From positions 1 to 51,473 of the forward strand of contig JAILMZ010000101.1 of the NCBI GenBank assembly GCA_024692105.1: a DNA stretch of 51,473 bases, written 5' to 3'. This stretch comes from Saccharofermentans sp. Its GTDB lineage: Bacteria > Bacillota_A > Clostridia > Saccharofermentanales > Saccharofermentanaceae. Under the pieces are notes generated by a model. It saw only the letters and a list, made by a program, of their open reading frames with translations. It had not been told where the DNA came from and searched no databases. Positions 18,351 through 25,476 of the stretch are shown here, piece by piece (position 1 is the first letter of the stretch; the number at the start of each line of letters is the position of its first letter). The position numbers and the translations under genes are program-made.

Positions 18351-18679
18351 TACTGTCAGACTCGGTGCAAGTGGAAATGTTCATAATGTTCAAAACTCTG
18401 TTGATAACTTAAAAACAAGCATTTTGCATTTTGATATATCTCAAACCCATTGAAATCAACAATTTGCATTTTATGTCGGTTTCTTGACAAAACGGTTAAA
18501 GCATGTTTACAGTTTCCGCAAAAGCCTTATTTTTCAGGCGTTTGGGGACACGGATTACATATGTTTGTTTTTTAGTGTCCACCGTACGCGGACAGGCAAA
18601 AACACAAAAAAGTACTTGACAAGATAATTTAAGACTTTTTGAGAACTACCCCTCAGAGAATTTGTTATATAATCTCTGC
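18351..18679 (+). other. Intergenic region between proA and the rRNA methyltransferase gene
   Basis: About 330 AT-rich bases between divergent genes, without a convincing reading frame. It contains two copies of TTTGCATTTT (near 18423 and 18463). There are two TTGACA boxes (18484 and 18616) without good -10 partners at standard spacing. A GTCC...GGAC inverted repeat lies near 18577-18593. A TATATAAT -10-like element at 18666-18673 lies immediately before the downstream ATG. It resembles a regulatory region rather than a lost gene. Confidence 0.4.
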
Positions 18680-19885
18680 ATGAATATAGTTATTACCACT
18701 CTTTTTGGTTTGGAAACCCCTACGAGAGAAGATCTTGAGGCCATTGGTTACGAACGTTCCGCGATCACCGTCACTGACGGCGTGGTAACGCTTACTGCTG
18801 ATGACAGCACCTGGCCGCTCGACGTGGCACGCGTAAACATGAATGTCAGACGTGCCGAGAGAGTATTCATTGTTGCAGGTGAATACGACGCTTTTGATTT
18901 CGACGGCTTTTTTGACGGATGCAGGGCTCTTCACTGGAATGACTTTATCCCCGAAGGGTATGCATTCATCATCAACGGGTTCTCCCGCAAGTCCAAGCTT
19001 TACGGCGTGCCCGCTCTTCAGTCGCTCTCCAAAAAGGCGATCGTAAGGAGCATCCTGTCTTCCAGAGGCATCTCCGAGGACTCAGTTCTGTATGAGGATG
19101 CTTCCAAAGGAACTGTTAAGATCCAGTTCGGAATAGTAGGCGACCACTGCCGCATGATGATAGATACGACCGGGGACGGCCTTCACAAACGCGGCTACAG
19201 GCCCCTCACGCACGAAGCTCCGATAAGAGAGACTCTGGGGGCGGGAATGGTCTCTCTGGCTCATTATGAGCCTTTTAAGTACGAAGCATTGTATGATCCT
19301 TTCTGCGGATCGGGAACCATTGTTATCGAAGCCGCACAGATGGCTCTGGGGATCGCTCCCGGCAAGCAGAGGCATTTCGCGTATGAGGATCTGCCCTATA
19401 TAGGCCCTCAGATGCGTCTTAAAGCGCTTGAGGAAGCTTTGGAAGCCGAAGACCTGTCTCCTCTTGACGATTGCTTCTTCTACGGCTCAGACATCGACAG
19501 AAGGGCCGTCGAATCTGCCGTACGCAATGCGCGTGCTGCCGGAGTAGGTGATTTCGTGAAGTTTGACGTGGCTGATGCTGCGGACATGACTCCCGAGAGG
19601 CTTGCTTCCAAGACAGGCTTCGACCGTCAGCTGATCCTTACCAATCCTCCCTACGGCGGAAGGCTTATGACACCTGAGGAAGCAGACGATATCTACCGCA
19701 TGATCGCTAGGACTTATCTTACGAAAGCCGGCAAGTGCAAGCGCGGTGTCAGGCTCTCCGTCATCACGCCCGAAGCATGCTTTGAGGATGCGACAGGCTG
19801 CAGGGCTGACAAAAGAGTCAAGCTCTATAACGGCAATATCCTTTGCCACCTGAATAATTACTTTAAACTGGATCCAAAAGCATGA
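18680..19885 (+). CDS. THUMP-domain 23S rRNA guanine-N2 methyltransferase-like (RlmL N-half / YpsC type)
   Basis: A 401-residue class I SAM-dependent RNA methyltransferase. The N-terminus MNIVITTLFGLE closely matches the start of the YpsC/RlmL family, which fixes the ATG at 18680. A THUMP-like RNA-binding region spans about 50-150. The SAM-binding motif DPFCGSGTIVIEA is near 207 and the catalytic NPPYGG near 321, typical of N2-guanine or N6-adenine methylation. The gene overlaps the glycosylase gene downstream by four bases (ATGA). No Shine-Dalgarno sequence is seen, and a TATATAAT element ends only seven bases before the ATG, so the message may be leaderless. Confidence 0.9.
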   Translation: MNIVITTLFGLETPTREDLEAIGYERSAITVTDGVVTLTADDSTWPLDVARVNMNVRRAERVFIVAGEYDAFDFDGFFDGCRALHWNDFIPEGYAFIINGFSRKSKLYGVPALQSLSKKAIVRSILSSRGISEDSVLYEDASKGTVKIQFGIVGDHCRMMIDTTGDGLHKRGYRPLTHEAPIRETLGAGMVSLAHYEPFKYEALYDPFCGSGTIVIEAAQMALGIAPGKQRHFAYEDLPYIGPQMRLKALEEALEAEDLSPLDDCFFYGSDIDRRAVESAVRNARAAGVGDFVKFDVADAADMTPERLASKTGFDRQLILTNPPYGGRLMTPEEADDIYRMIARTYLTKAGKCKRGVRLSVITPEACFEDATGCRADKRVKLYNGNILCHLNNYFKLDPKA

Positions 19886-20727
19886 CAGTCCGTGAGCTTC
19901 AGTATTTCTCACCTTCCAAGATCGCGGATTCAGGTCAGGCGTTCCGTATTAAGATGATCGACTCTACGCACTGCGAGCTGGTCGCATACGGCAGGTATCT
20001 GCAGATTGCGGATCTGGGAGACGGCATGTATGCTTTCTCTTGCAGCGAAAAAGAGTTCGATTCCGTTTGGTACAGCTACTTTGACCTCGGAAGGGACTAC
20101 GGCGAGATCGCGAAATCGATAGACCCTGAAGATAGATATCTCAACGAGGCTGCAACATTCGGAAGCGGCATAAGGATATTGAAGCAGGAAGTATTCGAGA
20201 CAACGATCAGCTTCATCATATCCCAAAGACGATCAATACCTTCGATAACGACATCCGTGGAGCGCATATCGGAGCTCTGCGGCAGGAAGATCAAGGCACC
20301 CAAACTAACCAAACCTTTTGTTAAGCCGAGCAAAGAAGTTTTCTTTGCCTTCCCTACGCCCTCTGAGCTCTCTTCTGTTGCCTTTGAGATGCTTCAGGAT
20401 ACCGGAGTGGGTTACCGTGCCCCTTATATCGCCAGAGCGTCTGAGGAGTTCTTAAGCGGCAAATTGGATGAGGTAAGTCTTGGCAAGCTTTCTGACGAAG
20501 ATCTCTATAAGGCTTTGACATCGATGTATGGTGTCGGAACAAAAGTGGCCAACTGCATCATGCTTTTCGGCTTTGCCAGGACCGGCCGCTTTCCCGTAGA
20601 CGTTTGGATACAGAGAATAATGGACAGATACTACGGCGGATTGTTCGACACATCTCCTTATCCCGAGACGGCCGGCATTATGCAGCAGTTCATGTTCTAT
20701 TACGAGAGAAAGAAAAAAGCCTTGTGA
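19882..20727 (+). CDS. OGG1-like 8-oxoguanine DNA glycosylase/AP lyase
   Basis: A 281-residue helix-hairpin-helix GPD glycosylase. The HhH motif MYGVGTKVANC near residue 215 contains the catalytic lysine of the OGG1 branch (PGVGTKVADC in eukaryotic OGG1). PVDVWI near 238 contains the conserved aspartate. An N-terminal OGG_N-like domain (SGQAFRI...) precedes it. It would remove 8-oxoguanine and nick the abasic site in base-excision repair. AlkA-type 3-methyladenine glycosylases are related, but lack this lysine. The ATG overlaps the stop of the upstream methyltransferase gene, so translation is coupled. The stop codon lies inside the terminator hairpin. Confidence 0.88.
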   Translation: MTVRELQYFSPSKIADSGQAFRIKMIDSTHCELVAYGRYLQIADLGDGMYAFSCSEKEFDSVWYSYFDLGRDYGEIAKSIDPEDRYLNEAATFGSGIRILKQEVFETTISFIISQRRSIPSITTSVERISELCGRKIKAPKLTKPFVKPSKEVFFAFPTPSELSSVAFEMLQDTGVGYRAPYIARASEEFLSGKLDEVSLGKLSDEDLYKALTSMYGVGTKVANCIMLFGFARTGRFPVDVWIQRIMDRYYGGLFDTSPYPETAGIMQQFMFYYERKKKAL

Positions 20728-20746
20728 CGAATGTCGCAAGGCTTTT
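20717..20746. terminator. Bidirectional terminator
   Basis: An 11-bp hairpin (AGCCTTGTGAC / GTCGCAAGGCT, loop GAAT) is flanked by A-rich sequence on the left and TTTT on the right. It can terminate the glycosylase gene rightward and the tRNA-Leu transcript leftward. The glycosylase TGA (20725-20727) sits inside the stem. Confidence 0.85.
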
Positions 20747-20751
20747 GTAAT

Positions 20752-20836
20752 TGGTGCGGCCGACGAGACTTGAACTCGTATGGGGTTAACCACACGCCCC
20801 TCAAACGTGCGCGTCTGCCAGTTCCGCCACGGCCGC
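20752..20836 (-). tRNA. tRNA-Leu (anticodon GAG)
   Basis: An 85-base type II tRNA on the minus strand. The acceptor stem is GCGGCCG / CGGCCGC with an encoded CCA end. The D arm has GGCGGAACTGGCAGACGC. The anticodon stem is CACGT / GCGTG around loop TTGAGGG, giving anticodon GAG (reads CUC and CUU). A long variable arm with GTGGTTAACCCCAT follows, as expected for leucine tRNA. The T arm is ACGAGTTCAAGTCTCGT. Confidence 0.95.
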
Positions 20837-20926
20837 ATTTGCTTTAGGCTTGATAATTATACTTTTATGGTCTTTATGTGTCAAGGCAAAATATCATTGT
20901 ATTTATATCTTTTTCTAACCATGAAG

Positions 20927-20950
20927 AAAGGCTGCCGTAATGGCAGCCTT
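20927..20950 (-). terminator. Terminator after the surface protein gene
   Basis: A 9-bp hairpin AAGGCTGCC / GGCAGCCTT, about 30 bases past the surface protein stop codon on the minus strand. The T tract after it (TCTTC) is weak. Confidence 0.6.
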
Positions 20951-20980
20951 CCTTCAGTTATAAATCACCCATAGAGTGAA

Positions 20981-23900
20981 TTAATGTGTCTCTTTTCTCG
21001 TCTTTACCGTAACGGCACCGATCGTGAATGCAGCTGCTGCGAGAAGAACGATAGCTGCTACTGTTGTTACCGCAATGCCTTCGCCTGTTGCAGGAACCTG
21101 ATACTGCTGCTGAACAACAGATGCCTTCTGAACTTCTTCATTAAGCTGCTGAACAGTTGAATCAGGGATCCTCTTTGCGCCTGCTACAAGTGTCGAAGGA
21201 GCTGTGGTTGCTTCATCGAAAGCAGTAACATACGTGCCTGTGATGTCAACATCAGTATTGCTGCTTGTCTTTGTTACGATACCGCCGCTTACGGTGAATG
21301 TCGTTGTTGTGATGATGTTATATCCGTCAGGTGCGATAACCTCTTCGAGTACATAAGTACCGTCAGGAAGATCGACCTCAAATACTGTGTCAGAAGTATT
21401 CCATGTGATCATGTTGGAAGTTCTGATAACGGAATCACCACCAAAGTAATTAACGTTGGACAGATCGATGCTGAGGTTGGAAGTTGTAATCTTCATTGTT
21501 GCACCGGTAAGCTCTGTTCCGAGGTTAGTCATGGACTGCTTGCTGAATGCAACGCTTGTCGTTGTTCCGGAAGTAGAGAATGTAGGATCTGCCTCATCTA
21601 TCATGACAATGGGAGAACCCTGAACGTTGGTAGCTGTATTGATAACGTTGCCGTTATCGGAGATCTCGAAAACAATTGCCTCTGCCCTGAGGAAGCCAAT
21701 CGGTGTAACTGTCTCCTTAAGCTCATACTTGCCTGCCTCAAGACCATATACGATAGAGTTGGTCGTATCTGTTGTCTGGAAGGAGACGGACATAAGATCG
21801 GTTGACAGAACGAGATTTACCGTAGCACCGTTCTGAGTTACATAGACATTGGACAGATCCTTACCGTCAAGGCTTGTGATCGTGAGTGTTGCATCAGCGA
21901 TCTCGTTGCCTGCGATATCCTGCTTGCTGATCTCTACGCCGACTGTGCCTGTTGCAGGAGAAGCAGCAGAAGCTGTCTGAGTAATAGCCTCATCGAAAGC
22001 TGTGATATAGCAGCCTGTCGCGCCGTTGGAAACAGTAACGTCAGTATTGCTGGAAGTCTTGGTAACGATTCCGCCTAAAACTGTGAACTGAGTAGTTGTG
22101 ATTACATCATATCCGTTGGGAGCAACTGTCTCTTCAAGAATATAAGTTCCGTCAGGAAGAGCTTCGATAACGAACGGAGCATCACCGGATATCCAGGAAA
22201 TAGTCTTAGCTGTCTGAGTAACTGCAGCGCCTGTCTTACCACCGGATACGTTAAGGTAACGCAGACCGGAATTGGATACAGCCGTAAGCTTCATCTGTGC
22301 ATCAGCGAGTTCTGCACCCGTAGTGCCGGTCATAGCCTGCTTGCTGATAGTAAGAGTTACTGTAGAAGGTGTAACAGGAGATGAAATTGAATTTATTGGA
22401 GATACTGTAATCTTTGCAGTAGGCTCAGCAGTAGGAACTACCGTAACCTGTGCTGTAGGCTCTACTGTGGGTTCTACTGTAGGAACGATCGTAGGCTGGG
22501 CAGTGGGTTCTACTGTAGGAACAACCGTAGGCTCAACTGTAGGAACAACCGTAGGTTCAACTGTGGGCTCAACTGTAGGTACAACCGTAGGCTCAACTGT
22601 GGGTTCTACTGTAGGTACAACCGTAGGCTCAACTGTGGGCTCAACTGTAGGTACAACCGTAGGCTCGATCGTGGGTTCTACTGTAGGTACAACCGTAGGC
22701 TCGATTGTGGGTTCTACTGTAGGTACAACCGTAGGCTCGACCGTGGGCTCTACTGTAGGAACAACCGTAGGCTCGACTGTGGGTTCTACTGTAGGAACTA
22801 CCGTAGGCTCTACTGTGGGCTCTACTGTGGGAACTACCGTAGGCTCCACTGTGGGCTCTACTGTGGGAACAACCGTAGGCTCTACTGTGGGCTCTACCGT
22901 AGGTTCAACTGTAGGCTCTGCTGTAGGTTCAGCAGTCGGCTCGGGTGTGGGCTCAACTGTAGGAGCAGGTGTATCTGAGAATACGTTGGGCTTAACGGGA
23001 GAACCCTGGAAAGGATTCTGGTGGATCTCACAACCGTCATTTGAAACGTTTGCTGCGAATACTGAACCGTTGTGGGACTGTCCGATATGAACCGTGCCGC
23101 AGGGTGCAAGGACAACGCCCATAGCATCCTGAACGAATGTGACGGAACCTGAGAAATCAGGACCGAGGTTCCAAAGTATCTTTCCGCCGTTGGGACCATA
23201 GCCGTCATAACCTGCGCCATCGATCAGCATTGAGTGATTGAAAGATATATCACTGCCAGCATCCTTTACATTAATAATAAGAGAATAATCAGTAGTATTA
23301 TTACCTACTACACTGATCGTCTTAGCTGCGAGGTCAGCAGCGCTGATGCTTACATAGTTAAGACCGGGTTCGCATACGATGGAGATCGTGCTCTCATCAA
23401 TTGCGAGCTGAACTGTGTCTGCATGATCATATGCTGTTGCGGAATATGACTTCAAAGCGTTGAAAGCCTGATCGAAGTCGATAGTAAAAGTAGAATTCTT
23501 TACATTGGTGATCTTAGAAGCGTCCGAAGAATTCAAAATGTCGGTTACATTGTTGAAAGTAGCAGAGCCGCCATTGAAATTAAGCTTTACACCGTTTCCG
23601 TTATTTACGGAAGGGTCATTGGTAATAATTGTTACATTATCAGGGACGATAAGAGCATCTGCTTTTCTGATCTGGTTGATGGTACCTGAGATGCTGCTGC
23701 CGAAATAGTTAAAGTTATATCCTTCTATTAGATACTGGGATACATTGCCGGAAGCTCCGAAATCCTGTCCGCCGAATGTTACGTTATCTGCGGCGATCAA
23801 GCCTTCCATATCACTGCTGGTATCTGTGTAGTTCTTAGCAAAGACTGCGAAAGCGTTTGCGCCACCGAGATTGTCTGCAGTTGCATATTCAAAACTGCCA

Positions 23901-24019
23901 AGCTGGATCTTATCAGCGTTATCGGCTTTTACGCTAAGGAATGTCGAAGGAGCGATAATGGCAAATGCGACAACCGAAGCGACTACTCCAGCCAATCTCT
24001 TTGAAATAACATGACTCAT
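20981..24019 (-). CDS. Sortase-anchored surface protein with choice-of-anchor-like, EPT-repeat and Cna-B domains
   Basis: A 1012-residue cell-surface protein. A signal peptide occupies about 1-32 (hydrophobic core AGVVASVVAFAIIAPSTF). A beta-rich region (35-335) resembles choice-of-anchor A / ice-binding-type folds (GYNFNYFGSSISG, AAPCGTVHIGQSHNGSVFAANV-like). A low-complexity stalk (350-535) is built from about ten 12-residue VEPTVVPTVEPT units. Three SpaA/Cna-B domains (about 555-670, 685-805, 812-930) follow, with SKQ lysines and LEETVAPNGYD glutamates that suggest internal isopeptide bonds. The C-terminus has VPATGEG (near 973), a hydrophobic segment and KTRKETH, an LPXTG-like sorting signal. 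The ATG at 24019 has GGAGG 11 bases upstream. It is probably an adhesin; no sortase gene is in the window. Confidence 0.85.
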   Translation of the reverse strand: MSHVISKRLAGVVASVVAFAIIAPSTFLSVKADNADKIQLGSFEYATADNLGGANAFAVFAKNYTDTSSDMEGLIAADNVTFGGQDFGASGNVSQYLIEGYNFNYFGSSISGTINQIRKADALIVPDNVTIITNDPSVNNGNGVKLNFNGGSATFNNVTDILNSSDASKITNVKNSTFTIDFDQAFNALKSYSATAYDHADTVQLAIDESTISIVCEPGLNYVSISAADLAAKTISVVGNNTTDYSLIINVKDAGSDISFNHSMLIDGAGYDGYGPNGGKILWNLGPDFSGSVTFVQDAMGVVLAPCGTVHIGQSHNGSVFAANVSNDGCEIHQNPFQGSPVKPNVFSDTPAPTVEPTPEPTAEPTAEPTVEPTVEPTVEPTVVPTVEPTVEPTVVPTVEPTVEPTVVPTVEPTVEPTVVPTVEPTVEPTVVPTVEPTIEPTVVPTVEPTIEPTVVPTVEPTVEPTVVPTVEPTVEPTVVPTVEPTVEPTVVPTVEPTVVPTVEPTAQPTIVPTVEPTVEPTAQVTVVPTAEPTAKITVSPINSISSPVTPSTVTLTISKQAMTGTTGAELADAQMKLTAVSNSGLRYLNVSGGKTGAAVTQTAKTISWISGDAPFVIEALPDGTYILEETVAPNGYDVITTTQFTVLGGIVTKTSSNTDVTVSNGATGCYITAFDEAITQTASAASPATGTVGVEISKQDIAGNEIADATLTITSLDGKDLSNVYVTQNGATVNLVLSTDLMSVSFQTTDTTNSIVYGLEAGKYELKETVTPIGFLRAEAIVFEISDNGNVINTATNVQGSPIVMIDEADPTFSTSGTTTSVAFSKQSMTNLGTELTGATMKITTSNLSIDLSNVNYFGGDSVIRTSNMITWNTSDTVFEVDLPDGTYVLEEVIAPDGYNIITTTTFTVSGGIVTKTSSNTDVDITGTYVTAFDEATTAPSTLVAGAKRIPDSTVQQLNEEVQKASVVQQQYQVPATGEGIAVTTVAAIVLLAAAAFTIGAVTVKTRKETH
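22436..22966 (-). repeat. 36-bp tandem repeat array encoding VEPTVVPTVEPT
   Basis: About ten near-identical 36-bp units lie within the surface protein gene, with decayed units at both ends. Units differ mainly at third codon positions and in V/I exchanges. The array is in frame (12 codons), so copy-number change would alter stalk length without disrupting the protein. Confidence 0.85.
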
Positions 24020-24073
24020 GATAGTTGTGACCTCCAATTAGTCAACAAAAAAGGGTGATTTCGGACCAAATAA

Positions 24074-24102
24074 ATATTATTTTATAACTCGACAAAATGC
24101 AA
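24074..24102 (-). promoter_or_regulatory. Promoter of the surface protein gene
   Basis: On the minus strand TTGCAT (24097-24102) and TAATAT (24074-24079) are 17 bases apart, 55 bases before the ATG. A TTTTGTCGAG sequence lies between the boxes. The rest of the 24103-24187 region shows no gene. Confidence 0.6.
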
Positions 24103-24187
24103 ACGTTTTTTAAACAATTTGTCATTTTGCGTCCATTTTTGCTCCACATTCGCGTTGCTTTTGGTACATAAATACAGGGGAATATAT

Positions 24188-24222
24188 AAAACCGTAACCA
24201 CAGATGTTGTGATTACGGTTTT
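24188..24222 (-). terminator. Terminator after the zinc-ribbon protein gene
   Basis: A long hairpin AAACCGTAACCACA / TGTGATTACGGTTT (one mismatch, loop about 5) has A and T tracts on both sides, so it may work in both directions. It ends the glycogen/zinc-ribbon transcription unit. Confidence 0.85.
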
Positions 24223-24286
24223 AATTACAGATTTCAGAGATAAAACTATTGTTTATGTATCAAAAATCAGTTATATTTTGCCCTCA

Positions 24287-25411
24287 TCAATTACCGAATA
24301 TGTTGAACAGAATGATAAGAACGATAATAGTGATAATGATAGCAAGAATAACCTTGAGAGCCGAGATCGGCGACTTACCGGAGATCTTACCTGTCTGACC
24401 GTTGACTACAATGTTATAGACCTTATCCTTGAACTTGAAGTTTGCGATCCAGATAGGAGCCAGTATGTACTTGAATGTGACATTGGCATAACTGGTGGCA
24501 AAGTCGACCTTGCTGATGGAATCAGCGCGGCGCTTCTTCTTCTCCATCTGACCGATCTCACTCTTGAGCTTCTTTCTGATCTGCTCTTTTGCAGTCTCCC
24601 AGCCTTCATCAAGACCTACGGAGTATCTCTCAGCCGTAAAACCTGCAACGAACTGAGGATCATAGTTGCGGAGCTTGCTGAAATCAAAGTCGGATACGCT
24701 CTTGATATAAGGATTCGTTGTCTTCTTACTTCCGTAAACTACTTCATCATCGATGAATCTCTCATAGATACCCTTATATGTACGATATACAGTGTGTCTG
24801 TTATCTCCTGAACCTTCTTCGAATCCGAGCTTTACGGTATAAGGAGATGTTGTCTGTGAATCGTATGTCCAGTAAGGCAGATACATGCCGTTGAAGTTCT
24901 TAGCCTGGCAGCTCTTCTTTGCTTCGTTGGGTGCAAAGAGCTTACCTTTCATCCATTTCTTGAAGAGCTGTTCTGCCTTCTCCTTGGAGATCTCAAACGG
25001 AACGACTCCGCCCGGAGCCATAACGTTCTCATCGTTATCAACAGGCATGACCTGAGTTGAACCGCAGAACGGGCAGCAGAGCGCTGTATCGACATCGTCA
25101 ACAACCGTCTCGGCACCGCAGTTCTTACAAACGACAGACTTCTTAACAGAACCCCAGTCTACGCTTGCTCTGTTCTTAGCCGTAGCGAAATCAAGTTCTT
25201 CGATCTCTTTGGTATTCTCTTCAGGCTTGGGAAGCTGTCTTGAATAACCGCAGAACGGGCAGCTCATTGCCAGTGTCTCGGGATCGTACAGAACGGTCGC
25301 ACCGCATCCGGGACACTTCTTATCGGTCACGTCCTCGGTAATCGCCTCTTCAACTTCATTGCCTGCGGCATCCATATGAGTCTTAGGCTTGTAGGAATCA
25401 TTATCTGCCAT
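24287..25411 (-). CDS. Double zinc-ribbon protein with C-terminal membrane anchor
   Basis: A 374-residue protein of unknown function, widespread in Clostridia under misleading names such as primosomal or TFIIB-like. Two zinc ribbons occupy the N-terminus: CPGC...CPFC (near 34-56) and CKNC...CPFC (near 95-120). A central region rich in aromatic and Tyr residues (YLPYWTYDSQTTSPYTVKLG) follows. A basic segment near 285 (KLKSEIGQMEKKKRRAD) precedes a C-terminal membrane helix VILAIIITIIVLIILFNIFG. It is therefore probably a tail-anchored membrane protein with the ribbons in the cytosol. RBS GGAGGG precedes the ATG. It follows the GH13 gene by 37 bases and may have its own promoter at 25448-25476. 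Confidence 0.75.
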   Translation of the reverse strand: MADNDSYKPKTHMDAAGNEVEEAITEDVTDKKCPGCGATVLYDPETLAMSCPFCGYSRQLPKPEENTKEIEELDFATAKNRASVDWGSVKKSVVCKNCGAETVVDDVDTALCCPFCGSTQVMPVDNDENVMAPGGVVPFEISKEKAEQLFKKWMKGKLFAPNEAKKSCQAKNFNGMYLPYWTYDSQTTSPYTVKLGFEEGSGDNRHTVYRTYKGIYERFIDDEVVYGSKKTTNPYIKSVSDFDFSKLRNYDPQFVAGFTAERYSVGLDEGWETAKEQIRKKLKSEIGQMEKKKRRADSISKVDFATSYANVTFKYILAPIWIANFKFKDKVYNIVVNGQTGKISGKSPISALKVILAIIITIIVLIILFNIFGN

Positions 25412-25447
25412 ATGTGTTCCCTCCGTTATAAATACTTTTTAAAGTTT

Positions 25448-25476
25448 ATCATAGATTATTGAGTTTTACTTTGTAA
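25448..25476 (-). promoter_or_regulatory. Possible internal promoter for the zinc-ribbon gene
   Basis: On the minus strand TTACAA (25471-25476) and TATGAT (25448-25453) are spaced 17 bases apart. They overlap the last codons of the GH13 gene and lie about 37 bases before the next ATG. Confidence 0.4.

Noticed and set aside
18570..18600. Rho-independent terminator between proA and the methyltransferase gene
   Set aside because: The GTCC...GGAC inverted repeat has an imperfect core and no T tract on either strand, and no gene ends there.
22436..22966. Regularly spaced repeats resembling a CRISPR array
   Set aside because: Units are contiguous, lie in frame within a coding gene, vary at third codon positions and have no spacers; no cas genes are nearby.
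22272..23090. Long plus-strand reading frame encoding (VGSTVGTT)n opposite the surface protein gene
   Set aside because: It is the mirror of the 36-bp repeat array on the other strand. It has no ribosome binding site, and the minus-strand frame has a signal peptide, defined domains and a sorting signal.
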